64,000 nucleotides of DNA from assembly GCF_003589595.1 (NCBI RefSeq), contig NW_020653713.1, positions 772,971-836,970 on the forward strand. Reading direction: 5' to 3'. Under the pieces are notes generated by a model, which saw nothing but the letters and a program-made list of their open reading frames with translations, was not told the DNA's origin and ran no database searches. This stretch comes from Hyposmocoma kahamanoa (Eukaryota; Arthropoda; Insecta; Lepidoptera; Cosmopterigidae). Positions 33,075 through 45,666 of this stretch are shown here, piece by piece. A program made the translations under genes and the position numbers. The number at the start of each line of letters is the position of its first letter. The first letter of the stretch is position 1.

Positions 33075-34892
33075 CTGCACACAACCCGAAACGCATATTA
33101 AAATTATAGATTAACCATTGTTATCAATCATCTGATCACACAATGCATGTGCCAATAACACTTCACATTAGCCTTTTGCCTTTTGAGCAAAACAAGAGCT
33201 TTTTATTTAATTCTGTTGCTGATCCAGTTAAAGCAAAGCTGCAAGTTAAAAAAATAATCCGTTTTTTTTAGAAAAATGTTGTGAACAATGCCTGAATATT
33301 ATTTTAACAAATCTTTAAGTTTACTACTTTATAAAAATCTAAATTGTTATTATTTTTGTTATTTCACTTTTAAATTATGTATGTAACTTTTTCAGTTGTG
33401 CGTTAAGCTTTATAGTAATTTCTAGCTAAGTTTTGGTTTCTAAGTATATTGTAAAGATGGAAAAACACTATACTTTAAACTATAATTCTACTAATCTGTT
33501 GGTAACTCTATCTAGTTGTTGTGCAAACTGGCATAACCGTTAACCATTAAATTAGACTTACTTCAACTTATTATGTAAATTCTACGTCTATGTTGTTATT
33601 TCAAGTTACAATGTTAAATTGGTTAGTCGTGTTTCTAGAATAGGCATTGCCAAAACAGGGATTGCTCTCCAAGATCTACTGGACGATAACACGATGAAAC
33701 TATGGATTGGAACAATGGAACTAGTGAACCTAGTTTCACATCATGGAATAGCCCAACGGAATTTGGTGAGGATAATCCAAATTGAAAAGATAAAAAAGTT
33801 ATACAATCCTTTAAGATTAATAAAGCTGATAGTTCGGGTGAACAGCCTCGCCTAAAAGATTGGCGACAACTTTCTGGATGAATAGAAACCGGTCGTTTGC
33901 TAAATGTAATTAAACAATTTACGTAATCGGATCAATCGCTCAGGCGAGGCTGAATAGGAAATTTGTTGTACCTCTTAGAAAGCCCTTCGATCACTTATAC
34001 AATTTAAAGAGAAAAACAAACACATTATCTGTTTTATTTACACAATTTATGAGGTTCTCCTCGAAATCGGCATCGCAAGTCTTCGAACAAAGATTCCTTG
34101 CCTTTTCCTCGATAGTAAGCTGTGTAGAAGTCTCTCGAGTATTTGCTGATAGGTTTAATTAAAGTAGTGAGAGGAAAGAATTAGTCTTGTAGAAGTTAGA
34201 GCATGCTGAGGTATGTCGACACTAAAGCTGGACGGACTTCATGCAGCGTGCACGTATATTCCAATGCTTTTTACCTTTCTTTCCATTGACTGCCGTATTT
34301 TGTACAGGAAATATTGATGGCAATGTCTTTTTAATAACGACTTTCATCAGGGTGCAATTTATAACTTTGTAGAATTGCAATCAAAACTTTTGCAATGTGA
34401 TTGAGGATGCATAGAGAAAATCCAATCAATGCGGAACACAAGACTGGTCTTCTAATTTACTGTATTCCATACACAGGAATAGTTCTGGTCTTCGTCTTAT
34501 TTGATTAAAAGGAAAATTAGTAGCGTTATGTTTGTAGCTTCTATCTGTGTGTAAAAAAGATTTTTACCACTGACATATTTTATTATGGTGCACATAGCAA
34601 GATAATGTTTAATGACTAAAATAGTTAACACTGTAAAAGGCAATGGAAAACAAAGTATTACACACAACATAACGACAAAACAAGCGGGTTAAAGGATGCT
34701 TGGTTGTTTAAGGTTAGGAATTGATATATTGCTACTTAAACGAAGTGTCGTTGATGAAAGTAGTATCAGAAACGATAAAATATAAAAGTTGCGAGTATTT
34801 TACGTAGATTGAAGAGTTTACTAATAGTATTTTGAGTGAAGGCTTTGTTGAAGTAGCAATAGACGTTAAATAAAGAGGTAACATCGACACAC
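33075..34892. other. Pde1c intron (1818 bases) between the candidate cassette exon and the next exon
   Basis: AT-rich sequence with no repeat or gene that I recognise. If the cassette exon is skipped, this is the downstream part of one intron reaching 50360. Confidence 0.7.
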
Positions 34893-34937
34893 CTAAACAC
34901 CAGGGTCGGGGCGGACTGCTGGCGCGCCACTGCCGGT
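34893..34937 (-). CDS. Pde1c: Candidate 45-base cassette exon of Pde1c
   Basis: On the minus strand a tttattttag acceptor is followed by 45 bases, about 70% GC in an AT-rich intron, and then a gtgtgt donor after AG. Forty-five is a multiple of three. With the phase set by the exons on both sides (two bases in, two bases out) it reads PAVARQQSAPTLVF between lysine and arginine, with no stop, and leads straight into RLADEDDE of the next exon. Skipping it also keeps the frame. RQQS resembles a basophilic kinase site, which is only an inference. It would insert between the calmodulin-binding region and the catalytic entry. There is no homology evidence, so it could be a chance GC patch, but splice sites, phase and composition agree. 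Confidence 0.55.
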   Translation of the reverse strand, partial: TGSGAPAVRPDPGV

Positions 34938-35637
34938 CTAAAATAAAACACGATGTCATTGGGACACAGTCAGGGAGCACAAAGGTCCTGGTCTTAATCA
35001 CAATGGACAACCGGTTGGTCATCACAAGTTACTCGACTAATTTCAGAAAACCTTACATTTGCAGCGTCTATATCACATTTAAATGCATCTAAAATTAGCT
35101 AGCTGTATCACGTGCATTATGTATGGTTAACTAGTTAAATAAATTAATGATGGACGCAACCGGTAATTTTAAGCGGTTTTATACACATCAAAATAAACAT
35201 TAAATAAAAACTATTAACACAAATCAAAGGTTTCCATTTTATATGCAAGAAAGAAGCTCTGAAATATTTTGAAATTAGAAGAAAATTATTGAAAACTCGT
35301 GAAAGCTAAATAAAAATCTCGAAACTATGAAGTATAAGCAAACTGAAACAAAAAGTATCTTAAGAATTTGTCAAAGTATACGAAGCTTTGGAGATAATGC
35401 TTATAGGGGTCACCCCGACGCAAATGTTTCATGCCTAAGGACTGACAAGTAGACAGATTGCAGAGATAGGACAGAGACGAATCACAAAGGGTATTGACGC
35501 TACACGAGGATAATTGAGGTCTAATCTAAAAGGAGTAGAGAACTATTCTACAAAAGAATGAGTCAGGCGATCAGATTAACAATTACAAAAAAACGATAAA
35601 AATAAAGATTGCCCAAGTCATTCTTGAAATATTTCAG

Positions 35638-35877
35638 ATGAAATGTGGTCACGTACGGTTATTACCATACGTGAAAAGGGTTTGGAGCACACGCATGCCT
35701 CGAACGAACACAAAAGGCTCCGAAATTAACAAGAGAAAGGAAGAAGACGGTCTAAGGTACCAGGAGGACAGGAGACTGAGACAGTATACTGAAGCTTCAA
35801 CAGAACAGAAAGACCTAATCGCACAGAGTGGACAGAAGGGAGGCGCGACTACTTGGCCGTGGTCGGTGTTGTTGTAA
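35638..35877 (+). pseudogene. Possible LINE-derived fragment
   Basis: A 79-codon frame, MKCGHVRLLPYVKRVWSTRM, then KEEDGLRYQEDRRL and TEQKDLIAQSGQKG. It is faintly like the C-terminus of RTE-type LINE proteins (GHVxRxxxxRWxxxVxxW, then a basic domain). The resemblance is weak and frames would have to shift, so it is only a suggestion. It overlaps the left edge of the GC island. Confidence 0.25.
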
Positions 35878-36060
35878 CGGTATTAACTTTGCTTCGTTCG
35901 GTTTCTCTACTGAGCACCTTGCCCAGCAAGGCGTGCGCAGGCGACGTACGGGCAGCGAGGCGGGCTGCGCGCGCGGCTGCTCCGCGACTCGCCTATCCCT
36001 GCGTTAGACATTATCACTGGCAACGCGGCGAGCTCCGCCATCAACATTTACATTCTCTAC
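35840..36060 (-). promoter_or_regulatory. GC-rich island, possible alternative first exon or promoter of Pde1c
   Basis: About 220 bases are strongly GC-rich in AT-rich surroundings and match none of the repeats in the window. On the minus strand an in-frame ATG cluster follows a stop and opens a frame reading MSNAGIGESRSSRARSPPRC. A possible donor, gtacgt after CCC, would leave two bases over. That is the phase accepted by both the cassette exon at 34937 and the exon at 33074, so a shorter isoform without the calmodulin-binding exon is conceivable. A better-looking donor (CAAG/gtgctc) gives the wrong phase. A plus-strand LINE-like frame ends just inside the left edge, so a transposon origin remains possible. 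Confidence 0.25.
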
Positions 36061-38077
36061 AATCTGCTTAATTTTAACCATCAATGTGTAAATGATAAAC
36101 CCGAAATGCATTTGCCTGTGATAAATAAATGACAACTGAAATCAACAACGCTCTCAAAACCAACCTTACAGAAAAACTAATACAACAAATACAATGTCGG
36201 AGCATTATTTTCGTAAGAGCTTATTATTATAACGATTTTATATACAAGCAGATAGGGATGGTAGAGTTTGCTCAGGACAAAGTTTAATGAATACATTTGC
36301 CTGGGTTCCAATCTCGTTCCATTGCCATATTTGTTGGGTTTCCTCTCAAGGCCTCGACTTATGAAATTCCCTTTGAGACTGTACTATGTTTTGATTTCCT
36401 ATTTTGGTTAGCCTCTTATATTATATTATCTAATCTTACTTTTGGTGGTTCGGAGAAATGTTGATGTTTTCGTTACAAATATTTATTGTGAGCTTGTGAA
36501 CATTTTTTCACAATGGAACATGTCTTATTACGCCAAAATAGAGGAATAAAGATCAGAAAAACGCTGGCTAGAGACGATGCCGATGGAAATTAGTTTTCGA
36601 CGAGTCGTAATACAATCTGTTGTTATTCATTGATACCGTTTCTCCGTTTCTAATGATATTATAAATTATTTAAACAAGGTACATTTTAAATAAGAATAAT
36701 AGAACGTTTCGACTTTAGGTTTGGTTTGTTACTGTTGGACATATTTATAGCGCTCAGTGGAACAAGAAGGTTGAGACTTATTGGCTACGATTTTCTTGTG
36801 GAATTATAAATTCCGACCAATGCCGAAAAGTTACCTGTTTGCTGGTTTTCTATTAGACAAATTTCGAAGAGTTTGTGCAGGAACTTTACGAGTTAGTTCC
36901 ACCTTCACCCTTCCTCCTTCGGCTAACCACAAAGTCCGAAACACAGCATCCTTATGTCATTTCTGTCCCATGTACTCAAAGCTTTACCCCTCCTTCCTAA
37001 TGCGTACGGTAATAAAGCGGACACTAGGGACGTTTGTATTCCTCATTCTGGTTGATATTCAAAATCTGTCATCCAAAATATGAAAATTATAGTGATACAA
37101 AAACTTTATACTAAAGGTTATTATACAGTTTCTGCGTGCTTAGATGATAAAAATCCGTGTTATTGACTCTTGCAGGTTGTTTCTAAAGAGCAACCCTTAG
37201 AGTTTCTATAGAAAGATATAAGATAATATTCGGTTTTATATAATATGTATACGCAAGCGTGTGTATATGTATGTGTATATGTACATATGTATGTTTGTGT
37301 TTATACTATGTCATCAACTCCTTTATACTTTTTACTCTCACTTTATAGTTATCAAATATGTAGTTTTTTTCTTTTATAGGTTACTTATCGTAGTAACGGA
37401 TTGAGTCGTGTATTATCTAATGTTATTTAAATAAATATTTTAATAAAAAAAATATGAATATAGATATATAAATTTAGGTAAGCATGTCACATGTTATTAC
37501 TTTGTTATCTATTACATAACACAATATTTGTTAATCGTGTGTGTGTATTTGATAGCGTATGTCAGTAAAAAATGTAAAAAGTCTGTGTTTCGTATGTGGT
37601 ATTTGTTAAGTGCGCCTGTGACGCAATCCATGGGTTCCACATAATACCGGCGCTGTGGCTGTTCTCAGCTACGGCGTATTCTAAGTGGTGCCCATTCAGT
37701 ATTGTTTATTTAGTGTTTATTTTATTTTGTAAGTACAATTTAAAATAGATGGTACTGAATAAAATTTTCTTTTCTTTTTCTTCTTTCTTTCTTTCTTGCT
37801 CATTCTTCTCAATGGAATTTGCCTTACGAATTAGTAATACAGTTCAATCAATATGATCATTTCGGGTGTAATTTACTTACCTATGAAATAAAGATTATTT
37901 GACTTCTGACTTTGACTCATCTGTGCTTTCCGAAAACTACATTTGGAGCTACTAAAGACTAGAGTGAAAGGGCGTTTTTTTAAATAAATGTGTTACAGGG
38001 TTATGAGCACGTCAAGCTTTGCACTTAAGACTTAAATCCAACTCTATGCCGTTTACTACAAGAACGGTTCAAAGTAC

Positions 38078-38142
38078 AAAATGAAAAAACCCACTCAATG
38101 TTCAGGACATTGAGTGGGTTTGTGTATTTTATTTCATTTTTC
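38078..38142. repeat. Perfect 15-bp hairpin with extended imperfect stem
   Basis: AAACCCACTCAATGT (38087-38101) and ACATTGAGTGGGTTT (38107-38121) pair perfectly around a 5-base loop. Outside that, aaaatgaaa pairs with tttcatttt. The size is close to a small hairpin RNA, but no family or second copy was found. Confidence 0.7.
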
Positions 38143-40863
38143 ACAAATCCAGTGAATTTCTGGCCCTGAATCTATTGTAATGCAAATTGTGTTCGTGCAC
38201 GTCGTGTGTGTGGTATGTGTTCATCTAGATGACAGCGAGGCATGACACGTAATTGCTGATATGACCACGTTTTATATAGCGAATGGAATGGCGGTCATAA
38301 ACTTGTTCTGCAAACAAGTATCTTTATAGTATTTTATAAGTATTTATAGGCTTCAGGGAAATATGTTTTTATTTGGTAAACTATGACCAAGAAAATCAAT
38401 CTTAAATACAAATTAACAACAAAACAAACATAACAAATTGGTCTATGACACACTTACATAGCTCTGCCACATGGCCATGGCCTACCATTGATAAAATATT
38501 CCAGAACACGTTGTTCTGGATACTAATGGCATAAATTAAAAGAAACAGGCATCTCGGGACTGCTTTATATTGTCGCAATATGTTTTCTATAAAAGTTTTT
38601 AGTTTTCGTTGAGGATTTTTATGAATTGCGTGACTTTTTAAACGACGTTTAGATATAATTATTTGAAAAATGGAATTTAATTTAAAATTTAAATGTACAA
38701 CTAGCATTAAAATCTTCCCACGTGAATCCAAATATTATCTTTGCGTTCTTGTGACGTATTTTAATAGCAGTGTTATATAATTTATGGTCCATTTTACTAG
38801 GGAAATTAACGAGTGTCCACATTGAGATATTCGGTTAAATGTAATAAACCGCGGCTGTAATTTTTTTATGTAGTTATCACGGTCAAAATAATGTGCTTCG
38901 GTATTGAAAATGCTTTTTTAATTCTTAAAGCTAGTTTATATAATATTATACCTATTATTCACGTAGGCAGACTGAAATAATGGCACAAATGCATATCAGA
39001 AAAAGAATAGAAATTAAAGTAAGTCTTAAAAGTATGACATAGGTGATTTTACTTTTTTAAAGTTTTTTTTTTCCCAGAACCATGGTATGATAAAGTACCT
39101 AAATTGAGAACCAATGCTCGAAAAAATACCTTAAATGTCTTTGTGTATAAAAAAAAGCCTTAACCATGTTTCGTTTCATAAGTAGCTGAGAATAGATGGT
39201 TTAATATAGGAATTTATGACAAAAGTGGGCAGTGAAAGTCTCTAGCGTCTGCCTACTCCACAGATATATATCACCTACTAACGAAGAATCACAAATGTAC
39301 GTACCAAGTAAAAGCTGCAATATGTTATGAATATGCGGCTTACACTCGGTTATATATTTCTTTACTGGACACTCATACAAAATCAAAATACTTGGTTTTC
39401 AAATAAATTATGCGTATATTCTGATTACAAAATGAACTAACTATGGAAAAAGTCCCTGTTTTTTCAAGAACTCGAAGTTGTGGTGTTCTTGCAGTTTTTA
39501 ATGGCACAATAGGCTTTTCGACTGTTGTCTAACTACGAAAACGGCCGGGCGCATTCTAAAGCGTGGCAACTAAGCGTTTTTATATTACATTAGACACGCG
39601 AAGTAGGCTGAAGTACACATGCGGCGTCTATTTAGATGTATTAGGTCTGTGGCCTTCTCCGATAGGATGTATCGTTGTATCGTGTTGTTAGGTTTTTACA
39701 CATTTTTACACATTGAAAATGATTTTTTTTGGCTCTAAATAGCGTACATTTGGTTATTCAAATAAACCAACATTCCCGCTCCTTTCAATAGAATAAAATG
39801 TCACGATGTGGTATTAGTACTTTATCCAAAATTATTATGCCATGCACAAGCGTTGCTCTCGACGTGAAGTAAATCCAATTTAGTCCATGTAACATGGGCG
39901 TTGACGTGAGTTGCAAATACGGAACGACTTAAACATCAGTTCCGATAAAATTGATAAAACTTTAAGGCGTGGAAAATGACGAGGAATCATTCAGAATGAA
40001 AGGTTCGCAGTAATTTTACTGATTTCCAAAATTTAATAAATTATTACAGGTTATCAACCTAATGCAATAGACCAGCAAAATGCTAACAACATAGAATGTA
40101 AAGCGATATCTTTGTGAATTCACCCAGAGAACAGTGGAAGAGATCGATCCTGTCCAATTTTTCGTTTTGGGTGCGCAATGACTCGCTTGAGAGCATGTTG
40201 ATGATTTTGATAAAAATATGCGTATCTTCAAGTAGATAATGTTACGGGAAATTTCTATAATCGGACATTGTTAATACGGACCCGTTCTTACTAATGATGA
40301 CCAAGATCATCGTTCAAATTGAAAAAAATATTACTTTATAAATCGAGGCTGAAAATGGCGTGAATTTGTCACCTGGACCGGGCAGTATGAGTAATCCTTT
40401 CCTCCTCGCGAGCAATAATCTAACGATTTAACCAAAACACAATAAATCATTTGTTTCATCACTTTAACCAAGACAGGATGGTCATTATTCATACAGACCG
40501 CCAAAAATGATCAATCATGATTTTTTATTACATTCTTTATTGAATATTGATCAACTTATTATACAAAGGAATAACTAAAGACTAATTATGCGAATCAATG
40601 TAAAATATAACACGTATAAGTACCTGAACTAGGAGATTCCTGTATATCAGGTTTTGCCCACATTACATTGTCCATTTGACGTGTGTATTTTAACAAAGAC
40701 TGGTCATTATTCATAGTGGCCAGACCTATCAAAATGTCTGTAATATATACATTGATCTAATGCGAAAACTCCCACCCGCTATGCTCCTTACAAAACTCTA
40801 TCGCTTCCTCCACTCACATAAGGCTTTTCATATTCACACGTTTATTATAGTTACTCTTGACCT

Positions 40864-41015
40864 GCCCCCGTAGCATGGCTACGCATGATAGTCGCGACGC
40901 GTGCGCTAAAACTGAAATAAGCGCCCGCTATCTGATTGAGGCAGCCAATAGCGTGCGCTTATTCCAATTTTATCGCGCGTGTCGCGACTATCATGCGTAG
41001 TCATGCTACGGGGGC
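40864..41015. mobile_element. Palindromic MITE, GCCCCCGTAGCATG ends
   Basis: A 152-base element that is one long inverted repeat: about 70-base arms (GCCCCCGTAGCATGGCTACG, CATGATAGTCGCGACGCG and on to AATAAGCGCCCGCTAT) with about seven mismatches around a short centre. It is GC-rich in AT-rich sequence. A transcript would fold into a near-perfect hairpin. Confidence 0.88.
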
Positions 41016-41774
41016 TGGTCTTTTTTGAGGACACCTCTATTTGTTTAAGACATACATGGAGGTGGACCTTTTCCCTATGTATAAATGTTTAAAGCTCATG
41101 TCAAAAATGTACTTACTAGAAAAGCTTATTATAAAATCAATGATTGCATAGATGATACGAGCGCATGGTCTACTTCCTGCTATTGAATGTTTGTGATGAT
41201 ACAAAAAAATCATTTTTGTCAGGTGAATTGACCTGCTAGTGGTTTTCCTTTACGATTTTAATGGAATTTGATTACCTACGAAATAAAGATACTTGTTTTG
41301 TTTTGATTTGACAAGGGTAATGTGGACAAACAGAATGAAGACGCATTGCTGATTTTCGGGCATCGCTTGCTGCATCAAACCGGAAAGCGGAGTGCATTCT
41401 AAACACCAAGCAATTAATAGATGCCGTTTGTGTTACACTATACAATGTAAAATGTATAAAACTTCAAAAATTGTAATTAAAAAATATCTAAAATTTTATT
41501 TATTTAGTGTAGCTACGGTATTTAACCACCGACCAATTACTACTCGATTTCTGCACAGACAGGAGTCATTGTTGACAGTTTTAAAAAAAATTTAGCGTTT
41601 TGGCATTTATTAACCATCGAACGTTCAGTTTTCAATGCTAGTTACTGCATTTTTACACTGTACCTTATTCATTACACATATAACACAACGCTTCCATGTT
41701 CATTACGCACTATTTTCATGCGCTTATCTCATGAAAAGAAATTTAATCTTAAAATAATCACAGTACAAAGTACT

Positions 41775-41990
41775 AAAAAAACCGATCGCAAAAGTAATTC
41801 ATCCCCTAGTTTGCTACCCTTAGACGTGGAGTATTTTCTCCAAATTTTAATGTGACCACTATTGAGGTACCCTCTTTCCAATAAAAAAGAATCATCAAAC
41901 TCGGTTCACAAAGTTATCGCGTAATTTACGTACAAAAAAAACATACAGTCGTATTGAGAAGTTCCTCCTTTTTTTGAAGTCAGTTAATAA
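41775..41990 (-). mobile_element. AAGTCGGTT-family MITE, copy 3
   Basis: The minus strand reads AACTGACTTCAAAAAAAGGA at the right end and continues to ggagaaaatactccacgtct and aaactaggggatgaatt, landmarks shared with 7005-7448. The far end is missing. Confidence 0.65.
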
Positions 41991-42734
41991 CGACGCGAAT
42001 TCTGCAAAGATATTTTGAGTTTAGGTAAGAATTTAAAAACGCTATGTCTTTTATTTGTGTATTCGTCTGTCTGAAAGTTAAGTATAAAAGCTGGATGGTG
42101 CATCAAGTGAGCACCTCATATTAAACCAGACATAGCAATTAGTCTCCGATTGCTACGATGAGTGTATGCCCTTTTTCTTATAGTTATCGATGGCATATAC
42201 TGTAATGCTGTGTATGCCAGATGTAAAAGAAAGGAATGGTACGATTATGAATACAAAGACTGAACACTGCTGCTGAGCACTCCATGCTGCACCGTAATCT
42301 AATCTGAGCCACGGGTCCAGTTGCGGAGTCGTCGAAAGTCTCCTGTGTTTTTGTTATAGATCTTCACACTGACTTTTCGGCATTTGTTGCCGCTACGCAT
42401 CTAGTGAGAGATTTTTGATTAACCTTCTCACCGCAAGCGATACCTTTACAGGTATCATAACTGACGCAGATGTCGCTTTTTTCGATCAAACGTATTTATT
42501 GAGATTTTTTGACGTATTGATTTCGATCTTTGTATTCGTAATGATAACAAAAACTAGTGGATCTCAATAAATACAAGGAATGATACGTCATGCGGGAGGC
42601 TCCTTTCGTGCACCTCAACTGTATCACCCCATTTGCATGCCCTTATCACAAAGTATGTAGTCATGCGTCATTGAAATTACAACTATGGAACTTCTTGAAA
42701 AAGGACTATTTTTTCTTCTAAATGGAAATTAGAT

Positions 42735-43030
42735 TTTTTTACCGACTTCAAAAAAGAAGAACGTTCTCATTTCTATTGTATTTTTTATGTCTATGTTACG
42801 TGATTATTCCGGCATTTGGTAAACTGATTCCAATGATTCTTTTTTGTTAGAAAGGTTGTACCTCACTAGTGGTCTCATTCAAATTTGAAAAAAGTATTCC
42901 ACCTCTAAGGGTGGAAAATTAGGGGCTGAATTCGGTTTATGGGATTTCAGTATCTTTCCTTTAACCGATTTCAATAAAACTTGGCAAATAGATGCTATTC
43001 CACAAACTTTTGAAATTGGTTATTTTTTTA
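42735..43030 (+). mobile_element. AAGTCGGTT-family MITE, copy 2
   Basis: It begins ACCGACTTCAAAAAAGAAGA and ends ACTTTTGAAATTGGTTAT. Internal attccacctctaagggtgg, aaaattaggggctgaat and aataaaacttggcaaatag match copy 1 across the point where copy 1 carries a SINE. Confidence 0.75.
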
Positions 43031-44829
43031 GGTTATCAATATATAGATTGAAATTTAAAAAGAGAACATACCATATTACATAGCATTATTATTTTGAGGC
43101 TTAACTTCGTATATATGTTTTCGACAATAGAGATAAAAAATCTACTAAAAGTACTTTGGAAAAGTTTACTTGTTCGTTATCAATGGATTTAATTTGTTAT
43201 TATTTTTTCATACTACTATGTCTGTATTACAACTAGATATACTGCATTAAAAGTCGTACCTTGATTTTTATCTGACATGTCCCCAGAATAAAGATCAAGA
43301 ACATTACTAATTTAGTTACCTCTATCGGTTAAATTGATAAATTGACAGTGATTGAAGGACGTCCCCGAATGACATTGGACTTTTTATGAAGTCGTCGGTT
43401 TCACCTTGACTTTTCATCGAAGAACATAACTCAAGGAGACGACGATTGTCAGTCACCTTATGAATGTTTTATAATTTGATTTAAACATTTTCATAAATGA
43501 ATCTCTTTCTTTTTTTTCTTTAGTCTTTGTCTGAAACAATATTGTATTTATAATAATAATAATATGTTTATTTGACATCACTAGTACAGAGAACAATATG
43601 ACAAGATTGCCAAAAAATAATATATCAAACACGCTTGTGCTAAATTGACATTATATTTTAACATAATATGCATTGCAAACGTGATGTCATGCCTGGGAGG
43701 CAGAGCCTGTCCTGTGGCGACCTTATTACAATTTCATTAAATGAATTTCGACAATGGTATATTACTTACATCGAATATATAACCAGAAATAGAGAAGAAA
43801 TAAGCGCCATCCATCCCTGGCAACACATCAGGCAAATGACCCTTATATCTCTTTTAAATATCAACTCTCGTTTGCGCTGAAATCACAAATTAGAAAACTG
43901 AAATAGTACAGCGCCAAGAACTGACCTGTGCGTACGTCTCCGTATATACCAAAAATATTCTGTATTTATTGTAATAAAGATTAATATGGGGGCTGTTACA
44001 TTCGGTGGTGTGGGAAAAACAGCAAAACATCTAATTACAAAACAAACGGAATCACATTTCATCGGTAATTACATATTTAATAAGTAATTTTGCAATTTTC
44101 GTCCATTGTAGCAAAGCTCAGGTTAAACTGGTCGATTTGAAGTGGAACAATTGACGACACCCGTTAATTGTTTCGAATTGGGGCTGGCCAATCGGAGCGC
44201 AGTTGTCACAGTAATGATTTGGCAGAATAGTTTGCAAACAAATTAAATGACAGTTAGAGAAGATTGAAGAAGATACTCGATGATTACGTAACACGTTGCA
44301 TTGTGATTGTTTAAAGAATTAATAACAATTTAAATATATTTTAATGTATTTAATCTAAAATAAACAAGAGGGAAAGATAAACAGAAAATAATTAGAAAAT
44401 GTTAAAGTAGAATGAATTTCATTCATTCATTCGTTCAATGAATTCAAAATTTTGAATTTAATGAATATAGTAGAAATAACAAATAAGTTTTTTTAAGGCT
44501 TTCGTTCACTAAATGATTATCACTAATTATCACTAATGATTATTACATACGACGTTTGGTACGAGAAACCATCGAGATCACAAAGTACCAAACGTTTAAC
44601 CGTGAAGATAGATTTCAACTATCTAGTGCGTGAAATCCAGTTCTTAGTGCTTACAAGAATAAAAACAAAAATAGGATGACTTCAGTTTAGCGTATGGATA
44701 CAGTGAGTGGGGTTTGTCGGAAAAAGTTAGTGACAATGTAGCACCACAAGTAATCGAGAAGAGGGTAGTCGGTAGCGAAAGAAGGTAGACAGATTATGTC
44801 TGTTCTTAAAGCTGTCATCTGCCTCTGGC

Positions 44830-44935
44830 CAGTCAACCCGTGATCATGGAGCGAGCAACCGTTCCCAAATATCGGGAAAATAAAAAGAGATCATATCGTG
44901 GTAAGAAACCTGTAATTCAGTGATTTTCAGGTAAG
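44830..44935 (+). mobile_element. Penelope-type 3' tail fragment
   Basis: AGTCAACCCGTGATCATGGA, then GCGAGCAACCGTTCCCAAAT and ATCGGG, is a variant of the tail at 18797-18843, with CCCG/CGGG outer pairing. Downstream, gtgattttcaggtaag (44920-44935) is repeated inverted at 45112-45127. Confidence 0.6.
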
Positions 44936-45111
44936 TTTTCTGTACTCAATTTTGGGGACAATTTCTTTTTATTGAAACATTTATAAAATATAATCATGAA
45001 GCATTATTTAATATTCAAGTTTGGTAACCTGAAATATTTTTTAATATGCCACGATGATATATTCGAGTAATGAAATAATAAAAATTGTCACCAAACTTTA
45101 GTGCAAAAAGA

Positions 45112-45247
45112 CTTACCTGAAAATCACGGAGTTAGTGATTTTTAGTGGTTTTTATTGGAAATGAAAACATGTTTTGGGATTTAAAGTGCGTATTTTTGTT
45201 TTCAACCATCGTTTCGGGCTGGTTACAGATCCCATAGTCACGCTGAC
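45112..45247 (-). mobile_element. Penelope-type 3' tail fragment, inverted relative to 44.83 kb
   Basis: The minus strand reads GTCAGCGTGACTATGGGATC, TGTAACCAGCCCGAAACGAT, then aaaatacgcactttaaatcc. It is homologous to the tail and right arm of 30140-30233. With 44830-44935 it forms a head-to-head pair. Confidence 0.6.
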
Positions 45248-45635
45248 CATACATGTATAAAACGTACATACTGCCGAACGTATACCTCCCATAGATATAG
45301 AAAAAAAAGGGAGATATATAATGACGCTATTTAAGATCGGGTGTCGATGTCGCCACTTTATAGCTTGTGTGCAATTCAAACTTTACGCTCTAATATCTAC
45401 TACCATAACTTAAAGATTTTGATTGGGTACGGTTTAAAACGTGAAAACGACGTAACTCAATTTTAAAATTTAACAAAATTAAACTTACAGTCACTTGAAT
45501 AAGAGTTATATTACAATGTTACTGTGGCGATGTCACTGTGGCGGTGTTTGTAGGCTTGTCACCTCGATAAGGTCATTTTGAGGCGATACGAACCACGACC
45601 CCATACCATATCCCCATTTTTTTCTATATCTATAA

Positions 45636-45666
45636 TACCTCCTCCTTTTTTTTGACGTCGGTTAAA
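45636..45666 (-). mobile_element. AAGTCGGTT-family end fragment
   Basis: Only the terminal part remains: the minus strand reads TTTTTAACCGACGTCAAAAA, then AAAGGAGGAGG. Confidence 0.55.

Noticed and set aside
32827..33109. Open frames on the plus strand and in a second minus frame
   Set aside because: They are shadows of the Pde1c exon 32825-33074, which fits the PDE1 family, splice sites and phase.
36781..37083. 100-codon plus-strand frame
   Set aside because: It starts at a non-ATG codon, no domain is recognised and no splice context is clear. It could be chance or an old repeat.
38402..38731. 109-codon minus-strand frame
   Set aside because: AT-driven composition, no motif, and no match to Pde1c. 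Probably chance.
43553..43566. Short AAT and TTC tracts (also at 23928-23945 and 37780-37800) considered as possible CRISPR-like or satellite arrays
   Set aside because: They are simple microsatellites with no spacers.
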